Below, in pieces: positions 8,380 to 19,130 of a stretch of 64,000 nt of DNA (positions are counted from its first letter, which is position 1; each line of letters begins with the position of its first letter). The stretch is from Tsukamurella pseudospumae (GTDB lineage: Bacteria > Actinomycetota > Actinomycetes > Mycobacteriales > Mycobacteriaceae). Location of the stretch: assembly GCF_001575205.1 (NCBI RefSeq), contig NZ_LSRE01000001.1, positions 124,001 to 188,000 on the forward strand. The letters run 5' to 3'. The translations under genes were made by a program, and so were the position numbers. The notes below the pieces were generated by a model, which was not told where the DNA came from, ran no database searches, and saw only the letters and a program-made list of their open reading frames with translations.

Positions 8380-10101
8380 CTACAGGTACTGCCCGGTGTT
8401 GTTCTCCGTGTCGATCGCCCGGGACGCGCTGGAGTTCTTGCCCGTCACCAGCGTGCGGATGTACACGATCCGCTCGCCCTTCTTGCCCGAGATCCGCGCC
8501 CAGTCGTCCGGGTTCGTGGTGTTGGGCAGGTCCTCGTTCTCGGCGAACTCGTCGACGATCGACTCCAGCAGGTGGGTGATCCGCAGGCCGGGCTGGCCGG
8601 TGTCGAGGAAGGCCTTGATGGCGTGCTTCTTCGCCCGGTCCACCACGTTCTGGATCATCGCGCCCGAGTTGAAGTCCTTGAAGTACATGACCTCCTTGTC
8701 GCCGTTGGCGTAGGTCACCTCCAGGAACCGGTTGTCATCCGTCTCGGCGTACATCCGCTCGACGACCCGCTCGATCATCGCCGTGACGCACGCCTCGCGA
8801 TCGCCGCCGAACTCGGCGAGATCCTCCTCGTGGATCGGTAGCGCCGCGGTCAGGTACTTGGAGAAGATGTCGATCGCGCCCTCTGCGTCGGGCCGCTCGA
8901 TCTTGATCTTCACGTCGAGGCGTCCGGGCCGCAGGATCGCGGGGTCGATCATGTCCTCGCGGTTCGACGCGCCGATGACGATGACGTTCTCCAGGCCCTC
9001 GACACCGTCGATCTCGCTGAGCAGCTGCGGGACCACGGTGGTCTCCACGTCCGAGCTCACGCCCGAGCCGCGGGTGCGGAAGATCGAGTCCATCTCGTCG
9101 AAGAAGACGATGACGGGCGTGCCCTCGGACGCCTTCTCCCGCGCGCGCTGGAAGATCAGGCGGATGTGCCGCTCCGTCTCACCCACGAACTTGTTGAGCA
9201 GCTCGGGGCCCTTGATGTTGAGGAAGTACGACTTCACCTCGCGCGAGTCGTCGCCCCGGACCTCGGCGATCTTCTTCGCCAGCGAGTTGGCCACGGCCTT
9301 GGCGATGAGCGTCTTGCCGTTGCCGGGCGGGCCGTAGAGCAGCACGCCCTTCGGCGGCCGCAGCGAGTAGTCCTTGAACAGGTCCTTGTGCAGGAAGGGC
9401 AGCTCGACCGCGTCGCGGATCAGCTCGATCTGCCGACCCAGGCCGCCGATGTCGGAGTAGTCGACGTCCGGCACCTCCTCCAGCACCAGGTCCTCGACCT
9501 CGGCCTTGGGGATGCGCTCGAAGGCGTAGCCCGCCTTGGTGTCGACCAGCAACGAGTCGCCCACGCGCAGCTTCCGGCGCGGCAGCCCGAACTCGTCGAG
9601 GCCCGGATCCTCGGAGGCCTGCAGCGCGAGCGGCGCGGCCAGGCGCACGACGCGCTCCTCGTCCGCGTGGCCGACGACGAGGGCACGGGCACCGTCGTCG
9701 AGGATCTCGCGGAGGGTGGAGATCTCGCCCACGGTCTCGTACTCGCCCGCCTCGACCACGGTGAGCGCCTCGTTGAGGCGCACCGTCTGGCCCGTGCGGA
9801 AGCTGACGACGTCCAGGTTCGGGGAGCAGGTGAGCCGCATCTTGCGCCCGGAGGTGAAGACGTCCACCGTGTCGTCCTCGTAGGTGCCCAGGAGCACGCC
9901 GTAGCCCGATGGGGGCTGCCCCAGCCGCTCGACCTCCTCGCGGAGCGTGAGCAGCTGATTGCGGGCGTCCCGCAGCGTCTCGAGCAGCTTCGTGTTGCGG
10001 GTGGTGAGCGCGTCGACGCGCTCGCGCAGCACGGCCGCGGAGGTGGCCTGCGAGGTTCCCGGCGTCGTGCTCGACGGGCGGGTCGGATCCGGCTCGGTCA
10101 C
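8380..10101 (-). CDS. mpa: Proteasome-associated AAA+ ATPase (Mpa/ARC)
   Basis: 573 residues. N-terminal coiled coil (about residues 22-60, [21 protein letters not shown]) that captures Pup, then an OB-fold region, then the AAA+ module with Walker A GPPGNGKT near residue 257 and Walker [13 protein letters not shown]. The C-terminus ends in Gln-Tyr-Leu, the motif that docks the ring on the 20S core and opens its gate. It unfolds pupylated proteins for the proteasome. ATG at 10101, 31 bases downstream of the trmI stop, consistent with cotranscription. Confidence 0.95.
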   Translation of the reverse strand: MTEPDPTRPSSTTPGTSQATSAAVLRERVDALTTRNTKLLETLRDARNQLLTLREEVERLGQPPSGYGVLLGTYEDDTVDVFTSGRKMRLTCSPNLDVVSFRTGQTVRLNEALTVVEAGEYETVGEISTLREILDDGARALVVGHADEERVVRLAAPLALQASEDPGLDEFGLPRRKLRVGDSLLVDTKAGYAFERIPKAEVEDLVLEEVPDVDYSDIGGLGRQIELIRDAVELPFLHKDLFKDYSLRPPKGVLLYGPPGNGKTLIAKAVANSLAKKIAEVRGDDSREVKSYFLNIKGPELLNKFVGETERHIRLIFQRAREKASEGTPVIVFFDEMDSIFRTRGSGVSSDVETTVVPQLLSEIDGVEGLENVIVIGASNREDMIDPAILRPGRLDVKIKIERPDAEGAIDIFSKYLTAALPIHEEDLAEFGGDREACVTAMIERVVERMYAETDDNRFLEVTYANGDKEVMYFKDFNSGAMIQNVVDRAKKHAIKAFLDTGQPGLRITHLLESIVDEFAENEDLPNTTNPDDWARISGKKGERIVYIRTLVTGKNSSASRAIDTENNTGQYL

Positions 10102-10132
10102 AACAGCTCCCTTCCAGTGGGGACCTTCAACG

Positions 10133-10999
<867 letters not shown>

Positions 11000-11024
11000 T
11001 CAGGGCTGTCGGTAAGTGTTGTTC

Positions 11025-11855
11025 ATGGCCGATGACGCGTTCTTCCATCCCGTCGGGACCCTCGACGCCGACGGGTTCGAGTACGAGGTGTTCGATCCGA
11101 CCCGGGCGAGTGCGAGCGTGTGGGCGGACACCATGCAGCACGGTGCCCCGCCCGCGGCGATCATGGTGCGCGCCATGGAGAAGCTGGTCGGCGACGGCGC
11201 GCGGGTCTCCCGGGTGACGATCGACCTGCTGGGCGTGGTGCCGATCACCCGGACGCGGGTGCGGGCGTGGGTGTCCCGGCCGGGTCGGACTATCTCACTG
11301 ATAGCCGCGGAGATGGACTGCGTGGATGGCTCCGGCGAGTACCGCACCGTCGCGCGGGCGCAGGCGTGGGCGCTCGCGGCGTCCGACACGACGGCGATCG
11401 CCCGCGACCTCTCCCCCGCCATCGCTCCGCTGGACGCAGTACCCGGCCCCGTGCCCGGCTTCTTCGCCCACCTGCAGGACCAGGGCTTCCTCTCCGCCTG
11501 TGAATGGCGTTTCGTGACCGATCCCGGCGCGCCGGACGGCCCCAAGCAGTGCTGGATCCGGCCGAAGATGCCGCTGGTCGCCGGTGAAGCGCCCTCGCCG
11601 CTGGTTCAGGTCTTCTCGGTCGTCGATGCCGCCAACGGCATCTCGGCCTACCTCGATCCGACTGCGGTGACCTGGATGAACATGGACATGACGGTGCACT
11701 TCCACCGCTCGCCGCAGCCCGTGGACGGCTGGGTCGGTCTGTTCGGCGATCAACTCGTCGGGGGCGAGGGCATCGGCACCACCGTGTCCCGGATGTACGA
11801 CGGTGCCGGGGCCTTCGCCGTCGGCGCGCAGACGCTCCTCGTCGCCGCGCGGTGA
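11025..11855 (+). CDS. Acyl-CoA thioesterase-like (double hotdog) protein
   Basis: 276 residues from ATG 11025 (in-frame GTG at 11016 is possible). The sequence is laid out as two hotdog halves, with PAAIMVRAMEKL in the first and an AYLDPTAVTWMNMDMTVHF strand in the second, as in the TesB-like thioesterase family found in mycolate-containing bacteria. The expected reaction is hydrolysis of acyl-CoA, but the substrate is unknown and some members may act as binding proteins. It is transcribed divergently from trmI with a short gap and converges on hisG across a hairpin terminator. Confidence 0.72.
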   Translation: MADDAFFHPVGTLDADGFEYEVFDPTRASASVWADTMQHGAPPAAIMVRAMEKLVGDGARVSRVTIDLLGVVPITRTRVRAWVSRPGRTISLIAAEMDCVDGSGEYRTVARAQAWALAASDTTAIARDLSPAIAPLDAVPGPVPGFFAHLQDQGFLSACEWRFVTDPGAPDGPKQCWIRPKMPLVAGEAPSPLVQVFSVVDAANGISAYLDPTAVTWMNMDMTVHFHRSPQPVDGWVGLFGDQLVGGEGIGTTVSRMYDGAGAFAVGAQTLLVAAR

Positions 11856-11862
11856 GACGACG

Positions 11863-11888
11863 GCGCCCCGGGAACCTTCCCGGGGCGC
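11863..11888. terminator. Bidirectional hairpin terminator between thioesterase gene and hisG
   Basis: Perfect inverted repeat GCGCCCCGGG/CCCGGGGCGC flanking AACCTT, placed between two convergent stop codons (11855 and 11902). No U-tract, as is common in high-GC actinobacteria. Confidence 0.7.
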
Positions 11889-11901
11889 GGTCACTCGCCG
11901 G

Positions 11902-12747
11902 TCAGAAGCGGCAGCTGCGGATGTCGGTCATCAGGATCGCCTTGGCGCCGAGGTCGGCGAGGTCGTCCATGACCCCGTTGGCGTCCTTGCGAAGGACCAT
12001 GGCGCGCACCGCGACCCAGGCGTCGTCGGCCATGGGGGCGACCGTCGGCGACTCCAGGCCGGGCGTGACGGCGATGGCACCGTCGAGCAGCGTGCGCGGG
12101 CAGTCGTAGTCGAGCATCACGTACTGCCGCCCGAAGACGACGCCCTTGAGCCGCGCGGTGATCTGATCGCGGGCCCGGCTCGACTCGGCGCCGACGCGCT
12201 CGATGAGCACACCCTCCGAATCGCACAGGGAATCGCCGAAGGCGATGAGGTTGTTCTGCCGCAGCGACCGGCCCGACTCCACGACATCGGCGATGAGGTC
12301 GGCGACGCCCAGCTGGATGGAGATCTCCACGGCACCGTCGAGCCGGATGACCTCGGCGGTCATGCCGCGCGCGGCGAGGTCGCGCCGCACCAGGTTCGGG
12401 TACGAGGTGGCGACCCGCTTGCCGTCGAGATCGCCGACGGACCAGTCCTGGCCCGCCGGGCCGGCGTAACGGAAGGTGGACCGGCCGAAGCCCAGCGCGA
12501 GGCGCTCGGTGAACTCAGCGCCCGAATCGAGCGCGAGGTCGCGCCCCGTGATGCCCATGTCCAGCTCGCCCGAGCCGACGTAGAGCGCGATGTCCTTGGG
12601 ACGGAGGAAGAAGAACTCCACCTCGTTGGCGTTGTCGATGACCGTGAGGTCCTTGGCGTCCGAGCGGCGGCGGTAGCCCGCCTCGCTCAGGATGGCGGCG
12701 GCGGCCTCGGAGAGCGCGCCCTTGTTCGGTACGGCGACCCGCAACAT
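11902..12747 (-). CDS. hisG: ATP phosphoribosyltransferase (long form)
   Basis: 281 residues, the length of the HisG long form with its C-terminal histidine-binding regulatory domain. Opening [20 protein letters not shown] and internal [12 protein letters not shown] are the catalytic-domain signatures; [21 protein letters not shown] carries the PRPP-binding segment. It catalyses the first, feedback-controlled step of histidine synthesis, joining ATP and PRPP. ATG at 12747, 37 bases after the hisE stop; hisE-hisG is the conserved actinobacterial pair. Confidence 0.96.
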   Translation of the reverse strand: MLRVAVPNKGALSEAAAAILSEAGYRRRSDAKDLTVIDNANEVEFFFLRPKDIALYVGSGELDMGITGRDLALDSGAEFTERLALGFGRSTFRYAGPAGQDWSVGDLDGKRVATSYPNLVRRDLAARGMTAEVIRLDGAVEISIQLGVADLIADVVESGRSLRQNNLIAFGDSLCDSEGVLIERVGAESSRARDQITARLKGVVFGRQYVMLDYDCPRTLLDGAIAVTPGLESPTVAPMADDAWVAVRAMVLRKDANGVMDDLADLGAKAILMTDIRSCRF

Positions 12748-12784
12748 GTGTGTGGATTCCTTCGGGAGGATCAGGGGTGGGGGA

Positions 12785-13057
12785 TCAGAGGTACGAGTAG
12801 ACGTCGTCGAGCGTCAGGCCGCGCTTGATGAGCAGCACCTGCAGCCAGTACATCAGCTGCGAGGCCTCCTCGGCGAGGTCCGCGTCGCTCTGATGCTCGG
12901 CGGCGATCCACACCTCGCCCGCCTCTTCCAGCACCTTCTTACCCAGGAAATGGATGCCGCGGTCCAGCGCCTCGACGGTCCCGCTCCCAGCGGGCCGCGC
13001 CTCGGCCTTCTCGGCCAACTCCGCGAACAACGTCTCCATGGTCTTCACACGACTCAT
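12785..13057 (-). CDS. hisE: Phosphoribosyl-ATP pyrophosphatase
   Basis: 90 residues, normal for a stand-alone HisE. The MazG-type helical core shows [14 protein letters not shown] and [18 protein letters not shown], whose acidic residues bind Mg and the pyrophosphate. It converts PR-ATP to PR-AMP, step two of histidine synthesis. The start ATG at 13057 ([11 protein letters not shown]) was chosen because longer in-frame extensions are antisense to the membrane hydrolase gene. It is the first gene of the hisE-hisG unit. Confidence 0.93.
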   Translation of the reverse strand: MSRVKTMETLFAELAEKAEARPAGSGTVEALDRGIHFLGKKVLEEAGEVWIAAEHQSDADLAEEASQLMYWLQVLLIKRGLTLDDVYSYL

Positions 13058-13084
13058 TGTCCCACGCGAACTAGAGTGGTCCGT

Positions 13085-14971
13085 GTGGAGGGCAGCGCGA
13101 CCGCGGAGGGGGCACCGTCGGCACCCCGAACGGATGGTCCCGACGCCCCGGCGAAGGGCTCCGCGCAGTACCGCTACGCCCGCGCGTTGATCCGCGCTCG
13201 TCTGCGCCTCGTCCGCGCCGCGCGCGACCCGGACCGGTTCCTCCGCGAGAACTACGACGATCTCGCCCGACGGCACCCGCTCCTTGCGTGGGCATGGAGC
13301 CTGCTGCACCTCGACTTCGCCGGGCTCTTCGTCGGCGGACTGTTCCTGATGAGCAGCTTGACGGTGTCGCTGCTCCCCCGTTCCTGGTTCTTCCAGGGCA
13401 TCGTGTCGGGCATCAACGCCGTGATCGGCTATGCGATCGGCGTGTTCCTCAAGTGGGTCGTCGTGGACCTGCTGGTGCGCTCGCACCCGATCCGCGACGA
13501 TCCGAAGCGGGCGCGCTGGGTGCCGGTGTGGCGGGCGCTGATCGTGCTCGGCGTCCTGGCCGGTGGGCTGTGGATGATGATCGCCGCGAAACGCTGGCAG
13601 GACGACGTGCGGGCCCTGATGGGCATGCCGCCCGGATCGAACCTCTGGTACCTGCTCACCCCGATCGTGGCCTTCGTCGTTGCAGCGCTGCTGATCTCGA
13701 TCTTCCGGGTGCTGCGCGACCTCGCGCTGCTGGTCGGTCGCCGAGCCAACCGCTTCCTCCGCATCCCGCTGCCCGCCGCCCGGGTGTTCGGCTTCGTCTG
13801 GATCGCCTTCCTGGCCTTCCTGCTGGTCGACGACGTCGGCTTCCGCGCCTTCACGGCCGTCGCCAACCGCGTCGCGTCCACCACCAACAACGAGGAGGTC
13901 GCAGGCTTCCCGCAGCCGACGATCCCGCAGCGATCCGGCTCTCCGGGTTCGCTCGCGCAGTGGTCCGGCCTCGGCAACGAGGGCCGCAAGTTCGCGACCG
14001 GGGGTCTGCGTGCGGAAACGCTGAGACGCTTCACCACGCGGCCCGTGAGCGAGCCGGTCCGCGTCTACGTCGGACTCGAGAACGCCCCGACGCCGGAGCG
14101 TCGCATCGCGATGCTGCACCAGGAGCTCGCGCGGACCGGTGCCCTCGACAAGGGCCACGTCGTGATCATCCCCACCACCGGATCCGGGTGGGTCAACCCG
14201 ACCGCGGCGCGGGCGCTGGAGCTCATGTACGACGGCGACGTCGCTCTCGTCGCCATGCAGTACTCGTACCTGCCCAGCTGGATCTCGTTCCTCACCGACG
14301 GCGAGGCCTCGCTGCAGTCCGGTAAGGCGCTGATCGACGCCGTGCTCACGGACGTGCGCGCTCGCCCCGTGGCCGCGCGGCCCAAGGTCCTGGTCATGGG
14401 CGAGAGCCTCGGTACCCGCGCCGGCGAGGGCGCGTTCAACGGGCTCGCCGACATCCGGGACAAGGTCGACGGTGTCGTCTGGATCGGGCCGCCGCGCGCC
14501 AACCCGATCCACTCCGCGATCTCCGACCGGCGTGACCTCGGCACCCCGGAGGTACTCCCCACCTACACCGACGGGCTGATCGTCCGGTTCACCGACGGCA
14601 GGCGGTCGCTCGCGGGGAGCGGTGGCGCGGAATGGCTGGCCCCGCACGTCGTGTACGTGCAGCACCCGTCCGACCCGGTGGTCTGGTGGTCCCCGGAACT
14701 CATGCTGCGCCAGCCGGATTGGCTCAAGGAGGCACCGGGCAAGGACCGCAGCTCGGCGATGGCGTGGTACCCGTTCGTCACGTTCTGGCAGGTATCGGCC
14801 GACCTCGCGAACGCCGCGGGGGTTCCCGACGGACACGGCCACAACTACGGCACCGCCGTGGTGGACGCGTTCGCCGCGGTCCTCCCGCCCGCGGGGTGGA
14901 CGCCGGCCGACACCGAGCGGGTCCGGATGGCCGTCATGGCCAGCGCCGCGATCGACGGTGCCGAGAAGTAG
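13085..14971 (+). CDS. Integral-membrane alpha/beta hydrolase (PF10081-like)
   Basis: 628 residues from GTG 13085 (VEGSATAEG); open frame further upstream is antisense to hisE. After an N-terminal soluble stretch there are about five membrane segments (from [16 protein letters not shown] to [14 protein letters not shown], about residues 65-270), then an alpha/beta-hydrolase domain with the nucleophile elbow GESLGTR (Ser near 440) and a C-terminal GHGHNYG His region. Such proteins occur in many mycolate bacteria and are presumed membrane-bound serine hydrolases; the substrate is unknown. It diverges from hisE with 27 bases between starts. Confidence 0.75.
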   Translation: MEGSATAEGAPSAPRTDGPDAPAKGSAQYRYARALIRARLRLVRAARDPDRFLRENYDDLARRHPLLAWAWSLLHLDFAGLFVGGLFLMSSLTVSLLPRSWFFQGIVSGINAVIGYAIGVFLKWVVVDLLVRSHPIRDDPKRARWVPVWRALIVLGVLAGGLWMMIAAKRWQDDVRALMGMPPGSNLWYLLTPIVAFVVAALLISIFRVLRDLALLVGRRANRFLRIPLPAARVFGFVWIAFLAFLLVDDVGFRAFTAVANRVASTTNNEEVAGFPQPTIPQRSGSPGSLAQWSGLGNEGRKFATGGLRAETLRRFTTRPVSEPVRVYVGLENAPTPERRIAMLHQELARTGALDKGHVVIIPTTGSGWVNPTAARALELMYDGDVALVAMQYSYLPSWISFLTDGEASLQSGKALIDAVLTDVRARPVAARPKVLVMGESLGTRAGEGAFNGLADIRDKVDGVVWIGPPRANPIHSAISDRRDLGTPEVLPTYTDGLIVRFTDGRRSLAGSGGAEWLAPHVVYVQHPSDPVVWWSPELMLRQPDWLKEAPGKDRSSAMAWYPFVTFWQVSADLANAAGVPDGHGHNYGTAVVDAFAAVLPPAGWTPADTERVRMAVMASAAIDGAEK

Positions 14972-14973
14972 CT

Positions 14974-15885
14974 TCAGCGGCGGGCGGCGTCCTTCAGCGC
15001 AGCGAGCAGGTCCGGCGACAGGCCGCTGACGTCCGCGGTGAGGACGAGCGGCGACCCCAGTGCGGCCCACCGGGCGATCTGGGTGCGGCCCTGTTCATCG
15101 GTGACGCCGGGAAGGCCCGCGACCAGCATGTCGAGGTCCCGGACGGTGCCCGGGGCCGGCGGCACGCGGTCGAGGACGTCCGCGATGCCCTGGTCCTCGG
15201 TGGCGGGCGCGCCGGTCCGCCACGTCGGGACGACGTCGTTGGTGACGCGGACCGCGTCGGCGATACCCGCCCAGGTTCCGGTGGCACCGGGCACGGACCC
15301 GGCGACGCCGCTGTTCGGGTTGATCGCGTACGTGACGGGGCGCCCCGTCGCTACGAGCGCGTCGCGCATCCGGCGGAAGGCGGCGCGCTGCATCTCGGCA
15401 GGTACGCCCGGGCCGCACCAGTCGTATTTGAGGTAGTCGACGCCCCAGGCGGCGAAGGTCCGCGCATCCTGCGCCTCGTGGCCGGCGCTGCCGGTCGAGC
15501 CGGGGTAAGCACCGGACTGCTGCGCGCAGGTCCGGTCCCCGGGGGATTCGTAGATCCCGAGCGTGAGGCCCTCCGCGTGCAGCCTGTCGGCGAGCGCTGC
15601 GATGCCGTGCGGAAAGGTCGTCGGGTTCGCCGTGAGTGAGCCGTCCCGGGTGCGGTCCGGGGCGAACCAGCAGTCGTCGACGATGACGGTGCGGTAGCCG
15701 GCGGCCGCGAGCCCGCTGCTGATGAGCGCGTCCGCCTGGTGTTCGACCTCGGCCTCGGTGACCGCGCAGCCGTAGAGGTTCCAGCTGTCCCAGCCGAGGG
15801 TCGGCGGGAAGGCCGGCCGCGGTGGGGCTGGTCGCGCGCCGCAGCCCGCGACCAGAAGGAGCAGTACTGCGAGGGTTCGCTTCAC
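14974..15885 (-). CDS. GH27-type alpha-galactosidase-like lipoprotein, catalytic barrel only
   Basis: 303 residues from GTG 15885 ([16 protein letters not shown]), giving a lipobox LVAGC and thus a predicted lipoprotein. The barrel begins [11 protein letters not shown], has VIVDDCWF and the GH27 nucleophile motif YLKYDWCG, with a candidate acid/base Asp in RVTNDVV. GH27 enzymes usually carry an additional C-terminal beta domain; this protein stops right after [11 protein letters not shown], so that domain is absent. Alpha-galactosidase activity is the family inference. Its stop lies two bases from that of the convergent hydrolase gene. Confidence 0.82.
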   Translation of the reverse strand: MKRTLAVLLLLVAGCGARPAPPRPAFPPTLGWDSWNLYGCAVTEAEVEHQADALISSGLAAAGYRTVIVDDCWFAPDRTRDGSLTANPTTFPHGIAALADRLHAEGLTLGIYESPGDRTCAQQSGAYPGSTGSAGHEAQDARTFAAWGVDYLKYDWCGPGVPAEMQRAAFRRMRDALVATGRPVTYAINPNSGVAGSVPGATGTWAGIADAVRVTNDVVPTWRTGAPATEDQGIADVLDRVPPAPGTVRDLDMLVAGLPGVTDEQGRTQIARWAALGSPLVLTADVSGLSPDLLAALKDAARR

Positions 15886-15928
15886 ACTCGCAGTGATACC
15901 CGCCGAAGCTGCGCGCGGGCTGGCAGGA

Positions 15929-16579
15929 CTACAGCCGGAAGGTCTCGCGGGACGCACCGGCCAACGTGCCCAAGTGCACGGCACCGTCGGCGACGGGCTC
16001 GGGCCCCACGGTCAGGACCCTGCAGCCCGCCGCGAGGGCGGACCGTGCGCCGGTCGGCGAGTCCTCGACCGCCACGCAGTCCGACGATGCGAAACCCGCC
16101 AGCTCGGCGCCGCGCAGGTAGGGGTCGGGTGCGGGCTTGGGGGCCGGGATCTCGTCGCCGCAGACGGTGGCCACGAACCGGTCGCGGCCCAGGGTGCCCA
16201 GGGCGTGCTCGGTGACCTCGCGGATCGTGTTCGTGACGAGGACGAGGGGGACCTCCGCTGCGCCGAGCAGGTCGAGCGCCTCGCGCGCGCCCGGCTGCCA
16301 CGGGATGCCACCGTCGAACAGTTCGACCACCCGGTTCGACACCCACCGCTCGGCGCCGGCGTAGTCGCGGTCGGCCTCCGGGACGTCGGCGATGTCGAAC
16401 AGCTTGCGCAGGGCGTCGCCGGTCGCGTTGCCGAGTGTGCTCTCGCGCTGCTCCGGGGTGACCTCGTACCCCAGCGTGCGGGTGAACTCCGCGACCGCGA
16501 TGTCCCACAGCTTCTCGGAATCGAGCAGGGTGCCGTCCATGTCGAACAGGACCGCGGACGGCAGGGAGGAGGTGGTCAT
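15929..16579 (-). CDS. HAD-superfamily phosphatase/phosphomutase-like hydrolase
   Basis: 216 residues from ATG 16579 (MTTSSLPSAVLFD); an in-frame ATG at 16588 also exists. HAD motif I is VLFDMDGTLLDSE, motif II LVLVTNT, motif III CGDEIPAPKPAPDPYL with the Lys, and motif IV VAVEDSPTGARSA. The alpha-helical cap follows motif I, placing it with beta-phosphoglucomutase and GS1-like phosphatases (subfamily IA). The substrate is probably a small phosphate ester. It is 43 bases upstream of the GH27 gene on the same strand. Confidence 0.85.
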   Translation of the reverse strand: MTTSSLPSAVLFDMDGTLLDSEKLWDIAVAEFTRTLGYEVTPEQRESTLGNATGDALRKLFDIADVPEADRDYAGAERWVSNRVVELFDGGIPWQPGAREALDLLGAAEVPLVLVTNTIREVTEHALGTLGRDRFVATVCGDEIPAPKPAPDPYLRGAELAGFASSDCVAVEDSPTGARSALAAGCRVLTVGPEPVADGAVHLGTLAGASRETFRL

Positions 16580-16663
16580 GGCGTGCACCCTATGCGCCTG
16601 GTCATCCGAGGTGTTAATTCATTCGTCACCCGAACGACGGATCTCTGTGTTTGAGTGCGATGC

Positions 16664-18376
16664 ATGCGCAATCGCACGCTGCTCACCGCCCTGGCCCTGA
16701 CCGCGTCGGCCGCACTGGTCGCGAGTTGCGGCACGTCGGGGAACGAGGCGGCACCGTCGTCCTCCGCTGCCGCGTCGTCCGGCGCGAAGGCGAGTTTCAC
16801 GGTGCCCGGCACTGACGACCTGCCGGCGGCCAAGCCCGGACAGGTGCACCTGCTGGCGTTCAACGACTTCCACGGCAACCTGCAGCCGCCGAGCGGATCG
16901 ACCGGGAAGATCGGCGGCAAGGACGCCGGCGGCGCCGTCTACTTCGCGACCGCGCTGCAACGCCTCAAGAAGCAGTACCCCGACAACCTCACCGTGGCCG
17001 CGGGCGACCTGGTCAGCGCCAGCCCGTTGGTCTCGGCGTTGTTCCGCGACGAACCGACCATCAAGTTCCTCAACTCCGTCGGTCTGCAGGCGTCGTCAGT
17101 GGGCAACCACGAGTTCGATCACGGCACCATCGAGCTCGAGCGCCTGCAGAAGGGCGGCTGCGCGCCGCAGGGCTGCGAGCCCGGCGATCCGTTCACCGGC
17201 GCGGCGTACCAGTACCTCGCTGCGAACGTCACCAACACGCAGGGCCAGCTGCCGCCCGGGACCGTCCCGTGGAAGATGTTCGAGGTCGCGGGCAAGAAGA
17301 TCGGCGTGATCGGCACCGTGACGCCCGAGACCGCGACCATCGTCGCGCCGGAGGGCGTGCGCGGCTACACCTTCGGCGACGAGGCCGAGGCCATCAACAA
17401 GTACGTGCCCGAGATCGAGGCTGCGGGCGCACAGGCGATCATCGCGACGATGCACGACGGCGGCGCACAGAAGGGCACCGGCGAGGCGGACCCGAACGCG
17501 TGCAAGGACGTCTCCTCCCCCGTCCCCGAGCTCGCGAAGGCGATCGACCCGGCCGTCACATCGATCGTCACGGCGCACTCGCACCAGGCCTACAACTGCA
17601 CGATCGACGGCCGCACCGTCACGCAGGCGGCGTCCTACGGCCGGCTGATCACCGACATCACCCTCGACTTCAACGGTCCCGCGGCGAAGGCCACCGCGGT
17701 CAACCGCGTCGTCGGGCGTGACATCCCCGCCGACGCCGCCACCCAGCGCCTCGTCGAGTTCTACGAGAAGGAGGCCAAGCCGCGCGCGGACCGGGTGATC
17801 GGGACGATCCCCACCGATCTCAAACGCGATCCGTTCCCCGGCGGAGACTCGCCGCTCGGCGATGTCATCGCCGACGCGATGCTGTTCACCACGCGGCCGC
17901 CGAACGAGGCGGCCGGGCAGATCGCCCTGATGAATCCCGGCGGCGTCCGCGCCGACCTCAAGGGGGGCGATGTCACCTACGGCGCCGCGTACACCGTGCA
18001 GCCCTTCGGCAACCAGGTCGTGACCGTCTCCCTGAGCGGCCAGCAGATCATCGATCTCCTGGAGCAGCAGTGGCGCAACCCCGCCAAGGCGACTGTGCTG
18101 GCACCGTCGGGCATCACCTACAGCTACGACCCGAACGGCGCCCCGAACCGGAAGGTGGTGCGGGACAGCGTCAAGATCGGTGATCAGCCGATCAACACCG
18201 TTGCGAAGTACCGCGTGACCACGAACAACTTCCTCGCCGCCGGCGGCGACGGGTTCAGCGTCTTCACCCAGTCGACGGACCTCACCGTGGGCGGGATCGA
18301 CCTCGACGCGCTGGAGAAGTACCTGCAGGCCACCCCGAACCTGCCGACCCCGACCAGCCGGGTCCGCAAGCAGTAG
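16664..18376 (+). CDS. Secreted 5'-nucleotidase / UDP-sugar hydrolase lipoprotein
   Basis: 570 residues from ATG 16664 (MRNRTLLTALALT); signal peptide ends at lipobox ALVASC, so it is probably anchored to the outer face of the membrane. The metallophosphoesterase domain shows FNDFHGNL, AAGDLVSASPL, VGNHEFDHG and a TAHSHQ motif, the dinuclear-metal ligands. The C-terminal 5'-nucleotidase domain has GDVIADAM and NNFLAAGGDGFSVF. It should remove phosphate from external nucleotides for salvage. An internal Cys-bearing insert lies near GGCAPQGCEPGDP. It diverges from the HAD gene. Confidence 0.93.
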   Translation: MRNRTLLTALALTASAALVASCGTSGNEAAPSSSAAASSGAKASFTVPGTDDLPAAKPGQVHLLAFNDFHGNLQPPSGSTGKIGGKDAGGAVYFATALQRLKKQYPDNLTVAAGDLVSASPLVSALFRDEPTIKFLNSVGLQASSVGNHEFDHGTIELERLQKGGCAPQGCEPGDPFTGAAYQYLAANVTNTQGQLPPGTVPWKMFEVAGKKIGVIGTVTPETATIVAPEGVRGYTFGDEAEAINKYVPEIEAAGAQAIIATMHDGGAQKGTGEADPNACKDVSSPVPELAKAIDPAVTSIVTAHSHQAYNCTIDGRTVTQAASYGRLITDITLDFNGPAAKATAVNRVVGRDIPADAATQRLVEFYEKEAKPRADRVIGTIPTDLKRDPFPGGDSPLGDVIADAMLFTTRPPNEAAGQIALMNPGGVRADLKGGDVTYGAAYTVQPFGNQVVTVSLSGQQIIDLLEQQWRNPAKATVLAPSGITYSYDPNGAPNRKVVRDSVKIGDQPINTVAKYRVTTNNFLAAGGDGFSVFTQSTDLTVGGIDLDALEKYLQATPNLPTPTSRVRKQ

Positions 18377-18409
18377 TCGCTGTCAGGGCTTCGCAGTAAC
18401 ATCGGCACC

Positions 18410-18949
18410 ATGACCGCTGCACCGAATCCCGCGTTGCTCACGCTGGAGGACTGGTTCGCCTTGGGGGAGGACGAATCGCTGCGGCGTGCGGAACTGTGCC
18501 GGGGGCTACTGGAAGTGTCGCCGAGTCCGAGGGAAGAACATTCGGACGCAGTTCATGAACTGCGGAACGTCCTGAAGGCCCAATTGCCGGCTGAGTATCG
18601 CGTTGCCACCGAGATCGACGTGATCCTCGATGCCACGGCACCACCGACCGTGCGGCAACCCGACGTTCTCGTGCGTCATTCGGGATCGACGGGCACGCTC
18701 ACCGCCGCCGACGTGGTCCTGGTGATCGAGATCCTTTCGCCCAGCTCACACCGCGTTGACCGCGTGACCAAGCGAGACGAGTACGCACGCGCGGGGATCC
18801 CGCATTACTGGATCGTCGACGTCGACGAACAGAGCGCTGAGGTGCTCGCGCTGGTCGACGGGAGATTCAAGGGCTCGACGGTGACCGGCCGGATCGCCGT
18901 CGACGTACCCGCAGCCCTGGACGTCGACCTCACCGCCCTCACCTACTGA
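18410..18949 (+). CDS. Uma2-family (DUF820) putative PD-(D/E)XK nuclease
   Basis: 179 residues, typical size. Fold hallmarks: TLEDWFALGEDESLRRAEL at the start, RQPDVLV (metal Asp), VIEILSPSSHRVDR (metal Glu plus the family SPSS) and TKRDEYARAGIPHYWIVD with the Lys. The family resembles restriction-type nucleases, but a DNA substrate has not been settled for most members, which are abundant in cyanobacteria and actinobacteria. It follows the nucleotidase gene by 33 bases and its 3' end overlaps the convergent small gene by seven bases. Confidence 0.85.
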   Translation: MTAAPNPALLTLEDWFALGEDESLRRAELCRGLLEVSPSPREEHSDAVHELRNVLKAQLPAEYRVATEIDVILDATAPPTVRQPDVLVRHSGSTGTLTAADVVLVIEILSPSSHRVDRVTKRDEYARAGIPHYWIVDVDEQSAEVLALVDGRFKGSTVTGRIAVDVPAALDVDLTALTY

Positions 18950-19119
18950 CGCAGGTCCAGGCCCAGCGCGGAGACCACGGCCTTCACCGCGTCGAGGGCA
19001 CCGTCGAGCGACCCCGCCGTCGCCGCCGCGATCTGCAGGCCGGCGGCATCGTCGAGCCGCCAGAACCAGGCGGGCTCGCCGGGCTCCCCGGCCTGCAGGT
19101 GCAGCCTGTAGTCGTCCAT
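18943..19119 (-). CDS. Small protein downstream of metH
   Basis: 58 residues, beginning MDDYRLHLQAGEPGEPAWFW and ending SALGLDLRQ. ATG 19119 is 12 bases after the metH stop, so it probably shares the metH transcript. The pattern of one beta strand, a Trp-Phe-Trp turn and an Ala-rich helix (GALDAVKAVV) recalls small DUF1508-like modules, but I do not claim membership. Its end overlaps the Uma2 gene on the other strand. Real gene status rests on codon-like composition and position only. Confidence 0.45.
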   Translation of the reverse strand: MDDYRLHLQAGEPGEPAWFWRLDDAAGLQIAAATAGSLDGALDAVKAVVSALGLDLRQ

Positions 19120-19130
19120 ACCCGGCAGGC

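Noticed and set aside
12785-15070. Long minus-strand ORF opposite the membrane hydrolase
   Set aside because: Arg/Asp/Pro-rich shadow; only its last 90 codons (hisE) show a protein family.
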